DNA of 26,039 bases from a virus. The notes beneath the pieces are model-generated. The model did no database searches and was not told the origin of the DNA. It saw only the letters and a program-made list of their open reading frames with translations. Positions within the stretch are counted from its first letter, which is position 1. Each line of letters opens with the position of its first letter. Position numbers and translations under genes: made by a program. Where the stretch lies: positions 1 to 26,039 of the IMG/VR virus record IMGVR_UViG_3300021956_000072; one strand, given 5' to 3'. Shown here piece after piece: positions 5,767-14,337 of the stretch.

Positions 5767-6648
5767 ATGTATCTACGACTCAAGGACTACGACCGACTTA
5801 TTCAGCAGGACAACCTTACGCAAATAATTTCGCAGGACTCAAGCATTCGACTTTTGTCAGAGCAAATGGCAATCGAAGAAGCGTGTTCGTACCTGCGACC
5901 GAAGTACGACATTGCAGAAGAATTTAATGACACCGAACAATTTTTGATGTCAACCACTTATAGTGTTGATAGTCGTGTCAATTTAGAGGGCTACCCATAC
6001 TACAACAACACAAATCAATACTTTGCAGGGGACATCGTTTTTGCAAATAACGAACAAGTGTACGTTTGCATCACACCGACAACGGGAGTGTTTGACCCAA
6101 GTGCGTGGGATTTGATTGGCAACAAGTCCGACTTGTTTTATGTCAAAGCACCACAACCAATGTTCAACTATCGCACTGGTGTCTATAAGATAGGCGACCA
6201 AGTGACGTATAAGGACAAGGTCTACACGGCACTTAAGCCATCCCCACAAATCACACACACCGATTTGTTGAACGCATTGACGTATGCAAATTTGCCCCCG
6301 ACAAACATACTACCCGACGACCCGACATTTGGCGAGTCATATTGGGGAACGGGACAAGCATACACGTTCAGTGGATTTTATCCGACCGACACAACGCTTT
6401 GGGTTAAGGGCGACAATCGTAGTCAGCAAATGGTTATGGTTATAATTGACATAACACTATACCACATACACTCACGCATTGCACCACGTAACATCCCCGA
6501 GTTGCGAATAATTCGATATGAGTCAGCAAAAGAATGGTTGAATAAATGTAATTTAGGCGACATATCGCCCGACCTACCATTGTTGCCAATTCAAAACTAC
6601 AATCGAATAAGGTGGGGGGGGAATACCAAAACAACAAACATATACTAA
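5767..6648 (+). CDS. Mu gp36/DUF1320-like head protein with inserted carbohydrate-binding-like modules
   Basis: 293 residues, about twice the usual length of DUF1320 head-tail connector proteins. The N-terminal part (1-55, with AIEEACSYLRPKYDI) and the C-terminal part (about 221-275, VIIDITLYHIHSR...RYESAKEWLNKCNLGDI) together match DUF1320. Between them are two segments resembling CBM5/12 (chitin-binding-like) modules: 84-118 (YFAGDIVFANNEQVYVC...W) and about 134-185 (YRTGVYKIGDQVTYKDKVYTAL...W), with the Y-x-x-G-D-x-V and Trp pattern. The insert probably projects from the particle. Sugar binding is only a possibility. It is the first gene of the head block behind the motif at 5754. Confidence 0.7.
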   Translation: MYLRLKDYDRLIQQDNLTQIISQDSSIRLLSEQMAIEEACSYLRPKYDIAEEFNDTEQFLMSTTYSVDSRVNLEGYPYYNNTNQYFAGDIVFANNEQVYVCITPTTGVFDPSAWDLIGNKSDLFYVKAPQPMFNYRTGVYKIGDQVTYKDKVYTALKPSPQITHTDLLNALTYANLPPTNILPDDPTFGESYWGTGQAYTFSGFYPTDTTLWVKGDNRSQQMVMVIIDITLYHIHSRIAPRNIPELRIIRYESAKEWLNKCNLGDISPDLPLLPIQNYNRIRWGGNTKTTNIY

Positions 6649-6734
6649 TGGTGGGAAGTTTCGAGGGTTATTGCGCTTATGAATATTTGATTTGCTTTAC
6701 ACTCGGCACTCACATAATGGTAAACTTAAACTAA

Positions 6735-8099
6735 ATGGCAAATAGATTTCAAAACTTTATCAGTAAGGTCGGCACTGGCATCAAGAATTTAGTCCCTGCA
6801 CCGAGTGACATCACTCAATGGCAATGGTACATACCGCAACGCAAGAAGCCAACACCGACCAACCTTGACACGTACATTGCACCCGTGCAATTGCAACGCT
6901 TTAGGCAAGACGTTTTAACGTGGCGAAGTGCAATGAGCCAAAGCGAGAATGCTTGGTATCCGCACCGAGTAGATATGCAACGAATGTATTACGATACAAT
7001 TCTCAATGCTCAAGTGACGGCGTGTATTGAAAAGCGCAAGAACTTGACAATGTTACGTGAGTGGTGTATCATTGACAAAGACGGCAACGAGAACGAACAA
7101 GTCAACGCACTATTCAACGGGATTTGGTTTGACGAATTTATCAACTACACACTTGAAGCAAAATTGTTCGGCTATTCGCTTATTCGTATCGGCGACATTG
7201 TGAACGGCGAGATCACTGAATGCAATTCAATTCGTAGGCATAACGTTTCGCCCGACCGCCGTAACGTAACACAATACACGTATTCAATTTCGGGAATACC
7301 ATTTGACGAAGAACCTTATTCATTCAATCATATTTTCGTAAGCACACCCAGTGACGTGGGCGTGTCGCCTTGTGGCTACGGCTTACTTTACAAGGTCGGC
7401 ATCTATGAAATAATGATGCGCAACTTAATGGGTTACAACGGCGACTACATTGAATTGTTTGGGATGCCTACACGTGTTGCCAAAACAACTAAAATGCAGG
7501 GCGACCCCGAGCGTTCACAACTTGAGTCAATGATGGAATTGATGGGTTCACGTGGTTGGGCGATATTAGACCCGACCGATGAACTTGAGTTCATTCAAAG
7601 TGGCGCAGTAGGTTCAAGCAATAACCCATACGAGAACCTTGAGAAACGTTGCGCAGGGTTTATTTCTAAAGTGTTGCTTGGTCACGCTGACGCACTCGAC
7701 TCAACAAGTGGCAAACTTGGGGCAACGCAGGGCGAAGAAAGTCCGACGGCACAAGCACTTGAAGATGTACGTTCGGTCGATGGTAAATTTGTCGAGAACG
7801 TAATTAATAAGCAATTAATACCAAAGTTGAGAGGTCTTGGTTTTAAGATACCCGACGGGTTTAAGTTTTGCTTTATGAACAACGGCGAGTTGCTTGAAGC
7901 AAAGCAACGCACGATGAACTCACAAAAGCAATTTGCTGACATCCTGCAAACGTTAAAGGGTGCAGGTTATGAAGTAGACGCACAATTTGTGAGCGAACAA
8001 TTAGATATGCCAGTCGAGAAAATGATGGCAATGCCATTTGCACCAATTAATAAATTCAGCGACAAAGTTCAAAACAAGTTGAACGAAATCTATGGCTAA
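6735..8099 (+). CDS. Portal protein (Mu gp29/DUF935-like)
   Basis: 454 residues. Features of the DUF935 portal family are the early segment RMYYDTILNAQVTACIEKRKNLTMLREWCI, the middle FGYSLIRIGDI and the later GRG-type ATLD region (GSRGWAILDPTDELEFIQSG...YENLEKRCAGFISKVLLGHADALDSTSGKLG). The portal forms the dodecameric channel at the head vertex through which terminase pumps DNA. The ATG at 6735 follows an 86-base gap with no clear signal. Its end overlaps the MuF gene by 8 bases, a portal-MuF order typical of Mu-like heads. Confidence 0.88.
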   Translation: MANRFQNFISKVGTGIKNLVPAPSDITQWQWYIPQRKKPTPTNLDTYIAPVQLQRFRQDVLTWRSAMSQSENAWYPHRVDMQRMYYDTILNAQVTACIEKRKNLTMLREWCIIDKDGNENEQVNALFNGIWFDEFINYTLEAKLFGYSLIRIGDIVNGEITECNSIRRHNVSPDRRNVTQYTYSISGIPFDEEPYSFNHIFVSTPSDVGVSPCGYGLLYKVGIYEIMMRNLMGYNGDYIELFGMPTRVAKTTKMQGDPERSQLESMMELMGSRGWAILDPTDELEFIQSGAVGSSNNPYENLEKRCAGFISKVLLGHADALDSTSGKLGATQGEESPTAQALEDVRSVDGKFVENVINKQLIPKLRGLGFKIPDGFKFCFMNNGELLEAKQRTMNSQKQFADILQTLKGAGYEVDAQFVSEQLDMPVEKMMAMPFAPINKFSDKVQNKLNEIYG

Positions 8100-9591
8100 A
8101 CAAATCGACATAAATTCTTTGGCGAATGCGATATATCAAGGCAAAATAACACCGAGAAATTTGCCCGAAGTCGTGTATCATTTTAATGCTGAAAAAATAG
8201 TCGACGGAATTTACAAAGGGTTTGGCAAGTCAATCAAAGACGTTGCGTATGACTCGCCCGAATTTAAAATGCTGAACTCATTACGTGAGAACGCATACAT
8301 ATTTTCGGGTGCAAAGACGTTTCAACAAACACTGGCAATGACTGAAGCAATGACCGATGGCGACAAAGTGCTTTCGTTTGACGACTTCAAAAGTAAAGTG
8401 GAGGACTTGAATATTAAGTTCAACGAGAACTATCTCGAAACGGAATACAACACTGCAATTGCCTCAAGTCAAAATGCAAGTTCGTGGGAACGTTTCGAGC
8501 AGGATGCGGACGTATTGCCTTATTTAACTTATCAAACAATAGGCGAGGCGTGTGAAATATGTTTGCCACTTGACGGGATCACGTTGCCCGTGAACGACGA
8601 TTTTTGGAGTAAGTTCTACCCACCGAACCACTTCAATTGTTTTTGTATTTGTTTGAATAGCGACGACGATGCGAACCTTACAAGTAAGAGTGTCCGCAAT
8701 TCTGAAATGGAACGACTTGGCGATTTGGTTAGCAATACGTTTCAAATCAACACTGGCAAACTTGGGGAAACGTTCAGCAAAGACCACCCCTATTTTGTCG
8801 TGCCTAAAGAATACAAAGATTTTGCAAAGGACAACTTCGGCTTGGAAATACCACCGCCCGACGCAAAACCGCCATCGAGCGAAATCGAAGCAGAAAACGA
8901 TTTGAACCTTACCTATGGCAAAAGCGATTTAGTTCCCGACAATTTAAAGAACTTAAAATTGCCCGACCAAATATTCATATTGTCGGACAATGGAACGGCA
9001 AACATAACGAAAGGCAAGTCGTTTTATTCGCCTATGACTAAAGAGGTCAGTGTCGGGTTAAAAAGCGACCGAGCGAAATTGTCGCCAAACGTATATCCAA
9101 AGAAAGTTGTTGTTCACGAATATGGACACCGAACACATTTCACTGGCAATTTATCGACTTACGATGGCATTGATAGAATGCCAACTGAACACCGAGTTGC
9201 GTTTTTAGAAAGCGAAAAAATAGTTAAGGACACAATTAAAAATAGCACACGTGAACAATTGGCATCGAGATTTGAGGGGTCAAATATCTATCAACGATGG
9301 AAAAATGCCTTTCCCAATTTAACGGCAAGTGACATATTTGAACACATAAGTGCATACACCGATACAATCGAAGCGCTGACAAAGGGCAAATATGGTGCAG
9401 GACACGGCAAGAAATATTTCACGCAATACAACGGGGCGTTCCGACCAATGGAATGGTTTGCCCACGCAAGTGAGAACTATTGGCTTGGCAACCCAATTTT
9501 CAAAGGGGAGTTTCCCGAGTTGTATGAGCAAATGATGTCGTACTACAAAAAGCAGGTTGTGGATGTTAAACTTAAAAACTTTAAAAAATGA
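8092..9591 (+). CDS. MuF-type head protein fused to an HExxH metallopeptidase-like domain
   Basis: 499 residues. The N-terminal half fits the Phage_Mu_F minor head protein: YQTIGEACEIC (C154, C157), then DDFWSKFYPPNHFNCFCIC (C183, C185, C187). After a linker rich in Pro, Glu and Asp (about 245-275), the C-terminal half carries HEYGH at 342-346, a zincin zinc-binding motif, and a later PMEWFAHASENYWLGNP where E454 is a plausible third ligand. MuF proteins with C-terminal enzymatic domains are known as phage-borne polymorphic toxins or virion effectors, so a peptidase carried in the virion is a good guess. It lies between the portal and a small gene with which it overlaps by ATGA. Confidence 0.8.
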   Translation: MAKQIDINSLANAIYQGKITPRNLPEVVYHFNAEKIVDGIYKGFGKSIKDVAYDSPEFKMLNSLRENAYIFSGAKTFQQTLAMTEAMTDGDKVLSFDDFKSKVEDLNIKFNENYLETEYNTAIASSQNASSWERFEQDADVLPYLTYQTIGEACEICLPLDGITLPVNDDFWSKFYPPNHFNCFCICLNSDDDANLTSKSVRNSEMERLGDLVSNTFQINTGKLGETFSKDHPYFVVPKEYKDFAKDNFGLEIPPPDAKPPSSEIEAENDLNLTYGKSDLVPDNLKNLKLPDQIFILSDNGTANITKGKSFYSPMTKEVSVGLKSDRAKLSPNVYPKKVVVHEYGHRTHFTGNLSTYDGIDRMPTEHRVAFLESEKIVKDTIKNSTREQLASRFEGSNIYQRWKNAFPNLTASDIFEHISAYTDTIEALTKGKYGAGHGKKYFTQYNGAFRPMEWFAHASENYWLGNPIFKGEFPELYEQMMSYYKKQVVDVKLKNFKK

Positions 9592-9809
9592 TAGAGGACT
9601 TTTTTAAACTTTGCGACGAATATATGAAAGCGCACCCAAACGCTGAAAACCCGAGTTCTTATGTTTATGTTTTTAGCATTAACGAATTGACTCAAATGAT
9701 TAAATTGGCAAAGGGCAAAGAACTACAATTCAAAGTTGTTGATAATGAAACCGACTCAATAGATGTTTATATCGACAACAAAAAAATTAATTTAGACGGC
9801 ATACTATGA
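9588..9809 (+). CDS. Small acidic protein (73 aa), possible partner of MuF fusion
   Basis: The ATG overlaps the stop of the MuF-peptidase gene (ATGA) and its own stop overlaps the ferritin start (ATGA). The product has an N-terminal helix (IEDFFKLCDEYMKAHP) and a C-terminal beta-like part (LQFKVVDNETDSIDVYIDNKKINL), with no TM or signal. I do not recognise it. Its place right behind a possible effector would suit an immunity protein, but small unknown genes are common in head operons, so this is speculative. Confidence 0.6.
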   Translation: MIEDFFKLCDEYMKAHPNAENPSSYVYVFSINELTQMIKLAKGKELQFKVVDNETDSIDVYIDNKKINLDGIL

Positions 9810-10303
9810 AAAACTTATTAATAAACGAAGCAATCAAAAAGTCGCTTGACGACCTTGCAAAACTTGAGTTGTTCAACTCATACTTATACCACCAATTGAG
9901 TGCAACGTGTCAAGCATACGGGTACTTTGGTGCGTCTAAAAAATACAATGCTGAAGCACTCGAAGAAGTAAAGCACTACCAAGACGTGGTTGACTTTATC
10001 AATCAACGTGGTGGGCTTGTGGAAGCGCAACCGATAAGCATTCCCGTGTTTGCTTATGAAACGCTTGGCGACACTTTACGTTCGGCATACGACCAAGAAG
10101 TATTGACCGAGAACGCATACAAAGAACTTGGTTCACTGGCGTTGTCAGTGAGTGATCACGTGACTTATCAATTTGTTCACGAAGTCCTCGAACACCAAGC
10201 CGAAAGCGTTGGCGAATATGCTGACCTTATTGCTCGTTATGAATTGACGCAGGGCGAACCAAGTGCAATTTTATTAATCGACCAAGAACTTGGCAACGTT
10301 TAA
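9806..10303 (+). CDS. Ferritin-like iron storage protein in the head operon
   Basis: 165 residues, the size of bacterial ferritin FtnA. A hand alignment without gaps (offset +4 to E. coli FtnA) keeps ferroxidase ligands E21, E54, H57 and E98, the site C residues E53 and E133, and Q131. The position of FtnA E130 is S134 here. The FtnA C-terminal motif YFIDKEL is mirrored by LLIDQELG. Ferritins form 24-subunit cages that oxidise Fe(II) and store it. It is tightly embedded in the operon: ATGA overlap upstream and a 14-base overlap with the gpG-like gene downstream. Whether it makes a cage in the infected cell or joins the virion cannot be told. Confidence 0.85.
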   Translation: MKNLLINEAIKKSLDDLAKLELFNSYLYHQLSATCQAYGYFGASKKYNAEALEEVKHYQDVVDFINQRGGLVEAQPISIPVFAYETLGDTLRSAYDQEVLTENAYKELGSLALSVSDHVTYQFVHEVLEHQAESVGEYADLIARYELTQGEPSAILLIDQELGNV

Positions 10304-10721
10304 TAGATTTGAGTTCGACAATATTGTCAAGAAACTTGACAAGGCGAAAGTTGATTTGCCCAAATTAGTGGCATCCGACATTCGTAACTATTTCGTGAAC
10401 TCATTCAAGCGTCAAGGTTTCGATGGTCAGAAGTGGCAAGAAGTAAAGAGGCGAGAAAAGGAGAACCAAACGGCAAAGGATAAAAAACCGATACTTGTGC
10501 AGACGGGTCGCTTACGCAGGTCAGTCAATGAGTCAATAAGGAAAACGACGTGGGAAGAAATTGTTTTGGGTATCGACACACCTTATGCAAAGTATCATAA
10601 CGAAGGGACGGATAAAATACCAAAGCGTCAGTTTATGGGTAAGTCAAAAGAACTTGACGAAAAAGTTCACAATCGAATTGAAAGAACAATCAAAAAAATA
10701 ATAGAAACGCAGGGCAAATGA
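10290..10721 (+). CDS. Virion morphogenesis protein (Mu gpG-like)
   Basis: 143 residues. The core RQGFDGQKWQEVKRREKEN...ILVQTGRLRRSVNESI...IDTPYAKYHNEGTDKIPKRQFMG is the signature of the Mu gpG / phage virion morphogenesis family, which act in tail completion or head-tail joining. The start is a TTG at 10290 overlapping the ferritin by 14 bases. No ATG lies near. It ends in an ATGA overlap with the next gene. Confidence 0.85.
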   Translation: MATFNRFEFDNIVKKLDKAKVDLPKLVASDIRNYFVNSFKRQGFDGQKWQEVKRREKENQTAKDKKPILVQTGRLRRSVNESIRKTTWEEIVLGIDTPYAKYHNEGTDKIPKRQFMGKSKELDEKVHNRIERTIKKIIETQGK

Positions 10722-11605
10722 TAGTGTACACAATTAAGGCGACCATTACAAAGGGCAACACACCTGCACTTGGGTTTGGTGGTGGTTTATTAAACGGCAA
10801 CCAATTCGGTGGTTATGGTGCAAACGCTGACGATGTGATGCAACAAATAGGCACATATATAAGTGGCATTGCAGGTTTTGTTTCTTATGACTACAACGTG
10901 ACCGATGGCAACACGTTCATTGTGATCTCGGCAACGGCAACCTTTGACGATAACGTTAACGAGTCAGATATGTACACTTGGTTGTACTGGACAACTGACA
11001 CGGGAATGCTTTACGTGAGTGCGTTTGTCAAGCAATACCAATTCGCAGGGAATGGTGTTTGGTTATTGATGAAAGAACTCAAGACCCTTGCGTCAACTTT
11101 ACTTGGTAATGACAACACGCCATTGTTTAAACACATCCGTGTATGGAATAACCAACTCGAGCAGGAACGTGCCGACCCCAACAATCAATTGTCCTATCCA
11201 AAACCTGCGTTGTTCATTGAACTTGCAAACACCTCTGACATTCAGCAAATGGGTGCAGGTGCGCAAATTTACAATGACCTGCGTGTGCGCTTTCACATTA
11301 TACACGAACACTACAACGAATACACAAACAACAATATATTTGACGAAGATGTTCAAGTGTTTGACATCGCTCAACGTTTGTTCTATGCGATTAATAAATA
11401 CGAGCCAAGTGGGGCGGTGGCTATGGTGCGAGTGAATGAAGAACTTGATTTCAACCACGACAATCTTTACCACTTCGTGCAGGAATATGCGACAAACCTA
11501 ATTGATGCAACAAGGGAAGAACCTCTTAACTTTGTACCGATGCCGACACCACTGGCGATTGACTTATCTTTAAACATTAACCCGACATTCATACACTACA
11601 CATAA
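10718..11605 (+). CDS. Probable tail terminator/completion protein
   Basis: 295 residues. The N-terminal third is Gly-rich and beta-like. The C-terminal half (from about 120) has the pattern of tail terminator proteins: helix WLLMKELKTLASTLL, then strands YPKPALFIELAN and YNDLRVRFHIIHEHY, a DVQVFDIAQRLFYAI helix and a closing HFVQEYATNLID. Such proteins cap the tail tube and dock to the head. Position directly after the gpG-like gene agrees. Assignment is by pattern and context. Confidence 0.5.
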   Translation: MIVYTIKATITKGNTPALGFGGGLLNGNQFGGYGANADDVMQQIGTYISGIAGFVSYDYNVTDGNTFIVISATATFDDNVNESDMYTWLYWTTDTGMLYVSAFVKQYQFAGNGVWLLMKELKTLASTLLGNDNTPLFKHIRVWNNQLEQERADPNNQLSYPKPALFIELANTSDIQQMGAGAQIYNDLRVRFHIIHEHYNEYTNNNIFDEDVQVFDIAQRLFYAINKYEPSGAVAMVRVNEELDFNHDNLYHFVQEYATNLIDATREEPLNFVPMPTPLAIDLSLNINPTFIHYT

Positions 11606-11606
11606 A

Positions 11607-12503
11607 ATGGCACGAAGTATTCAAACAATCTATAACGAAATCATTGCGTCGGTACAAGCCGACTCAAACCTATACGACCCAAGCAACCCCGACCCAAACA
11701 AACGAGGGCTGACATCAACAAGCCGTGTTGCTATTTGGCGACTATGGGCGTGGATAGTGGCAACGGCTCAAGCATTACTTGAGCAATTGATTGACACGTA
11801 TAAGGTCGAAATTGAAACCATTGTCGACCAAGCACCAAGTGGGAATGCTCTTTGGTTGCAACACCAAGTATTCAAATTTCAATATTCAGCGACCGACCCA
11901 CAAATCGTGCAACTTGACACGACAAACTTTTTTCCATACTACCCAACCATAAGTGAGAACCAACGCATCGTGACCCAGTGCAGTGTGACAACGTTGCCAA
12001 ATAAAATTGTCAGTGTTAAAGTTGCAAAGGGGGGAAGCAACCCGACACCATTAGACGCAACCGAGTTGAGCGCATTAACATCGTACTTGTCATTTATAAA
12101 CTTTGCAGGGGTTTATTTTAATTTAATAAGCGACAACCCCGACTTGATGTACTTGGGTGTTGACATTTACTACAATGGTGCTTATAGTGGCGTAATACAA
12201 GCGAACGTTGAAACGGCAATCAATAACTATTTGACAAATGCAAATGCGACATCGTTCAACTACACTGCATACTTGTCAAAGATTGTTGACGTAATACAAA
12301 GCGTTGAGGGTGTCAATGACGTAGTGCTTAAACAAGTCGAAGTACGACCGCATTTTGTGAGCGTGGCAAATGCTTATGTTATGGTTGACAATTATCAAAC
12401 ATTCATTCGTCAATACAACCCCTATGCAGGGTATATGATACCCGACACTGCAAGTGGGCGTACACTTGGCGACTCAATTACTTATGTAATTAACAACAAT
12501 TAA
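11607..12503 (+). CDS. Baseplate J-like protein
   Basis: 298 residues. The N-terminal helix (SIQTIYNEIIASVQAD) and the later YTAYLSKIVDVIQSVEGVNDVVLKQVEVRP, the usual 'GV..V..' segment of the gpJ family, point to a contractile-tail baseplate wedge protein. A middle segment (PNKIVSVKVAKG...PLDATELSALTSYLSFI) also fits. It is placed in the head/connector region rather than next to the other baseplate genes at 20821-23811, which is unusual. Confidence 0.65.
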   Translation: MARSIQTIYNEIIASVQADSNLYDPSNPDPNKRGLTSTSRVAIWRLWAWIVATAQALLEQLIDTYKVEIETIVDQAPSGNALWLQHQVFKFQYSATDPQIVQLDTTNFFPYYPTISENQRIVTQCSVTTLPNKIVSVKVAKGGSNPTPLDATELSALTSYLSFINFAGVYFNLISDNPDLMYLGVDIYYNGAYSGVIQANVETAINNYLTNANATSFNYTAYLSKIVDVIQSVEGVNDVVLKQVEVRPHFVSVANAYVMVDNYQTFIRQYNPYAGYMIPDTASGRTLGDSITYVINNN

Positions 12504-12504
12504 G

Positions 12505-13191
12505 ATGGGATTTTACGATATTGACTACAACGATTTGGTGTTTAATATGACACCACAAACAAGACGAAAGCCCCGTTTTATATCGTGGTTAGTTTCCTTA
12601 CTTGCGCCACAAAAATATGTGAGCGATTTGTTTTTCAACGAGTACACTAACGGAAGCGTCTATCCGTATTATGACCCATTTGTTGCGTTATATCCGAAAG
12701 GCACACGTGTGATATTTTTGGGTGCAGTGTATGAGTCAAAGTTGAGCGTTCCAAGTGGACACTTGCCAACGGATGCAAACTACTGGACACGCATCGTGAA
12801 TGACTATCGAGGCGTGAATGAGCGAGTGCGATACAACTCGCAAAATATATTGCTTGAATTTATTCTCAACAAATGGTTCAACACTACGTGGCTACAACCA
12901 AACGACCCATTCAACCCAACACGCCCCGACATTTACATTGATAGTAATTTGACCGACAACCAAGTTTTGACAAGTTACTACACCGAGAATGCAGAGTCAA
13001 ATATATATTATTTTGACTCGTTGACTTATTCCTACGTTTTAAACTCTTATACATTCAATCAACCTGCATTCAGTATCTTTGTCCCTGCGTGGTTATTTAC
13101 TGCGTTAGGTGTAGATGCCGAGTTGCAAATACGTGCCATTGCAGACAAGTACGTTATCGCAGGAATTACTTACGACATTCAAACTTATTAA
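12505..13191 (+). CDS. Baseplate-associated protein with a carbohydrate-binding-like module
   Basis: 228 residues, starting one base after the J-like gene ends. After an N-terminal basic/aromatic part, residues about 62-97 (YPKGTRVIFLGAVYESK...DANYWTRI) repeat the CBM5/12-like pattern seen twice in the head protein at 5767-6648. In contractile phages the gene after J is often tail protein I, so a baseplate role is likely from position. I do not recognise the remainder. Confidence 0.5.
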   Translation: MGFYDIDYNDLVFNMTPQTRRKPRFISWLVSLLAPQKYVSDLFFNEYTNGSVYPYYDPFVALYPKGTRVIFLGAVYESKLSVPSGHLPTDANYWTRIVNDYRGVNERVRYNSQNILLEFILNKWFNTTWLQPNDPFNPTRPDIYIDSNLTDNQVLTSYYTENAESNIYYFDSLTYSYVLNSYTFNQPAFSIFVPAWLFTALGVDAELQIRAIADKYVIAGITYDIQTY

Positions 13192-13192
13192 T

Positions 13193-14014
13193 ATGAAAAA
13201 AATCGACACGCAATATATACTTGCGAACACTGGGATGCCAATCAAAAGTGGTTCAATCGACCATATATTTAACGCATTAAGTGACACGTGCGTTGCAACG
13301 TTTAACACGCTCAACAATAACTATGACCCAACACGCCCGTGTGTGTTGTATGGTTTAGTCGATACGTCAACGGGTGGCACTTGTACAATTAGCGAGGGCG
13401 CAGTAATTTGGAACGAAGAACTTTTCTTTGTCCCTGCGACATCGTTCACAATTAACAACGTTGCCGTTGCAGTGATCTCGACAAGTTACGTTGTAGGCGC
13501 AAATGCAGACCCAGTGCTTATGACTGACGGCGTTAGTCGTAACGTTCACGCTATCCGTACCATTGAAATTGTTGACGGCTCAAGTGCAACACCAAACTAC
13601 GTTGCTGACTTAATCGACTTTATTTATGGCGATAGACGTGCGTTACTTGAAGAACACGACTATTCGGTTTCAATTACTGCACACTCCCCTGCGACAACTA
13701 CATTGCATACAATGACAATGGGACACGCAGGTGTTGTTTGGTTTTTATACGATAACCAAGTCACACCAAATGCAAGTGGTGGCGGTGGTACTGCGTCCTA
13801 TTTAACTTTTTATATTGAAGTAAATGGCACTAATATAATAAGCAAGGAGTTAAGTATTATAAGCGACGGGGGACGTAGAGATTTTACAATGCAAAAAGTG
13901 TTAAATGTAAACGTTGGCGACGTGATTGTTTTTAAAGCAGGTAATACTTTAAACTCCGCAGTCGTTCCCGTTGTTGGTCGTTTAGTTATTCAATCAAATA
14001 AAGTGACGGCTTAA
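13193..14014 (+). CDS. Probable distal tail or fibre-associated protein
   Basis: 273 residues from the ATG at 13193. An in-frame ATG at 13115 would overlap the previous gene by 77 bases and add non-matching residues. The sequence is beta-rich, poor in Lys and Glu, and carries a Gly-rich turn (NASGGGGTAS, about 205). The N-terminal KKIDTQYILANTGMPIKSGSIDHIFNAL suggests a domain that attaches to the baseplate, and the C-terminal half looks like a beta-sandwich. It is the last + strand gene before the minus-strand gene, and the two stop codons overlap (TTAA). The role is inferred from context. Confidence 0.45.
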   Translation: MKKIDTQYILANTGMPIKSGSIDHIFNALSDTCVATFNTLNNNYDPTRPCVLYGLVDTSTGGTCTISEGAVIWNEELFFVPATSFTINNVAVAVISTSYVVGANADPVLMTDGVSRNVHAIRTIEIVDGSSATPNYVADLIDFIYGDRRALLEEHDYSVSITAHSPATTTLHTMTMGHAGVVWFLYDNQVTPNASGGGGTASYLTFYIEVNGTNIISKELSIISDGGRRDFTMQKVLNVNVGDVIVFKAGNTLNSAVVPVVGRLVIQSNKVTA

Positions 14015-14268
14015 TACCCGTTCTTTGCGTTCTTTGGTCGCTTACGACTTTCGACTGGCATTTGCTCGAACGTGTCAAGTAGTTTTTGTTTGACATCGTC
14101 GGGCATCCTATCGACGAACTCCTGCAATGCGTAAGAACTTACATCGGATATGCTACGCTCTTTAAGATAAGCATAAGCCGTGAGCATTTTCTTGACATAA
14201 GAGGGTGGGTATGTTCGTATCATTCGCATCTTAATGTAGTGCGATTTGTCGGGGCGAGTATTTGACAT
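14011..14268 (-). CDS. Small minus-strand protein, possible ribbon-helix-helix regulator
   Basis: 85 residues from the ATG at 14268 (complement). An upstream in-frame ATG at 14316 would read through the promoter motif. It begins MSNTRPDKSHYIKMRMIRTYPPSYVKKML, then a pattern strand-helix-turn-helix (LKERSISDVSSYALQEFVDRMPDDVKQKLLDTF) like Arc/CopG-type DNA-binding proteins, and a basic tail (SRKRPKNAKNGY). It is the only minus-strand gene and lies at a divergent promoter region facing the protease/scaffold gene. A regulator of the capsid block is an attractive guess but unproven. Confidence 0.6.
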   Translation of the reverse strand: MSNTRPDKSHYIKMRMIRTYPPSYVKKMLTAYAYLKERSISDVSSYALQEFVDRMPDDVKQKLLDTFEQMPVESRKRPKNAKNGY

Positions 14269-14294
14269 TGCTAATTGGTGGCTTAATTTAATAC

Positions 14295-14302
14295 CAAAGA
14301 TA
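14295..14302 (-). promoter_or_regulatory. -7 promoter motif for the minus-strand gene (TATCTTTG)
   Basis: Read on the minus strand the bases give TATCTTTG, an exact TAnnTTTG, 26 bases upstream of the ATG at 14268. It faces away from the + strand motif at 14325-14332, so the two form a compact divergent promoter pair. No clear -33 element. Confidence 0.45.
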
Positions 14303-14324
14303 ATATAAAAAAACACGAATAGTA

Positions 14325-14332
14325 TAACTTTG
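14325..14332 (+). promoter_or_regulatory. -7 promoter motif, leaderless start (TAACTTTG-N5-ATG)
   Basis: TAACTTTG is followed by AATTT and the ATG at 14338, the same arrangement as at 5754 and 1583. It sits in the 69-base gap between divergent genes and is the natural promoter of the capsid block, with transcription beginning at or near the start codon. Confidence 0.6.
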
Positions 14333-14337
14333 AATTT

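Noticed and set aside
5702-5827. 41-codon frame starting at an ATG just after the terminase
   Set aside because: It overlaps the promoter-like motif and the first 61 bases of the DUF1320-like gene, and its latter half is simply that gene in another frame.
6649-6734. 86-base gap before the portal gene as a promoter region
   Set aside because: I saw no TAnnTTTG motif, hairpin or repeat in it; the portal is probably read from the upstream promoter.
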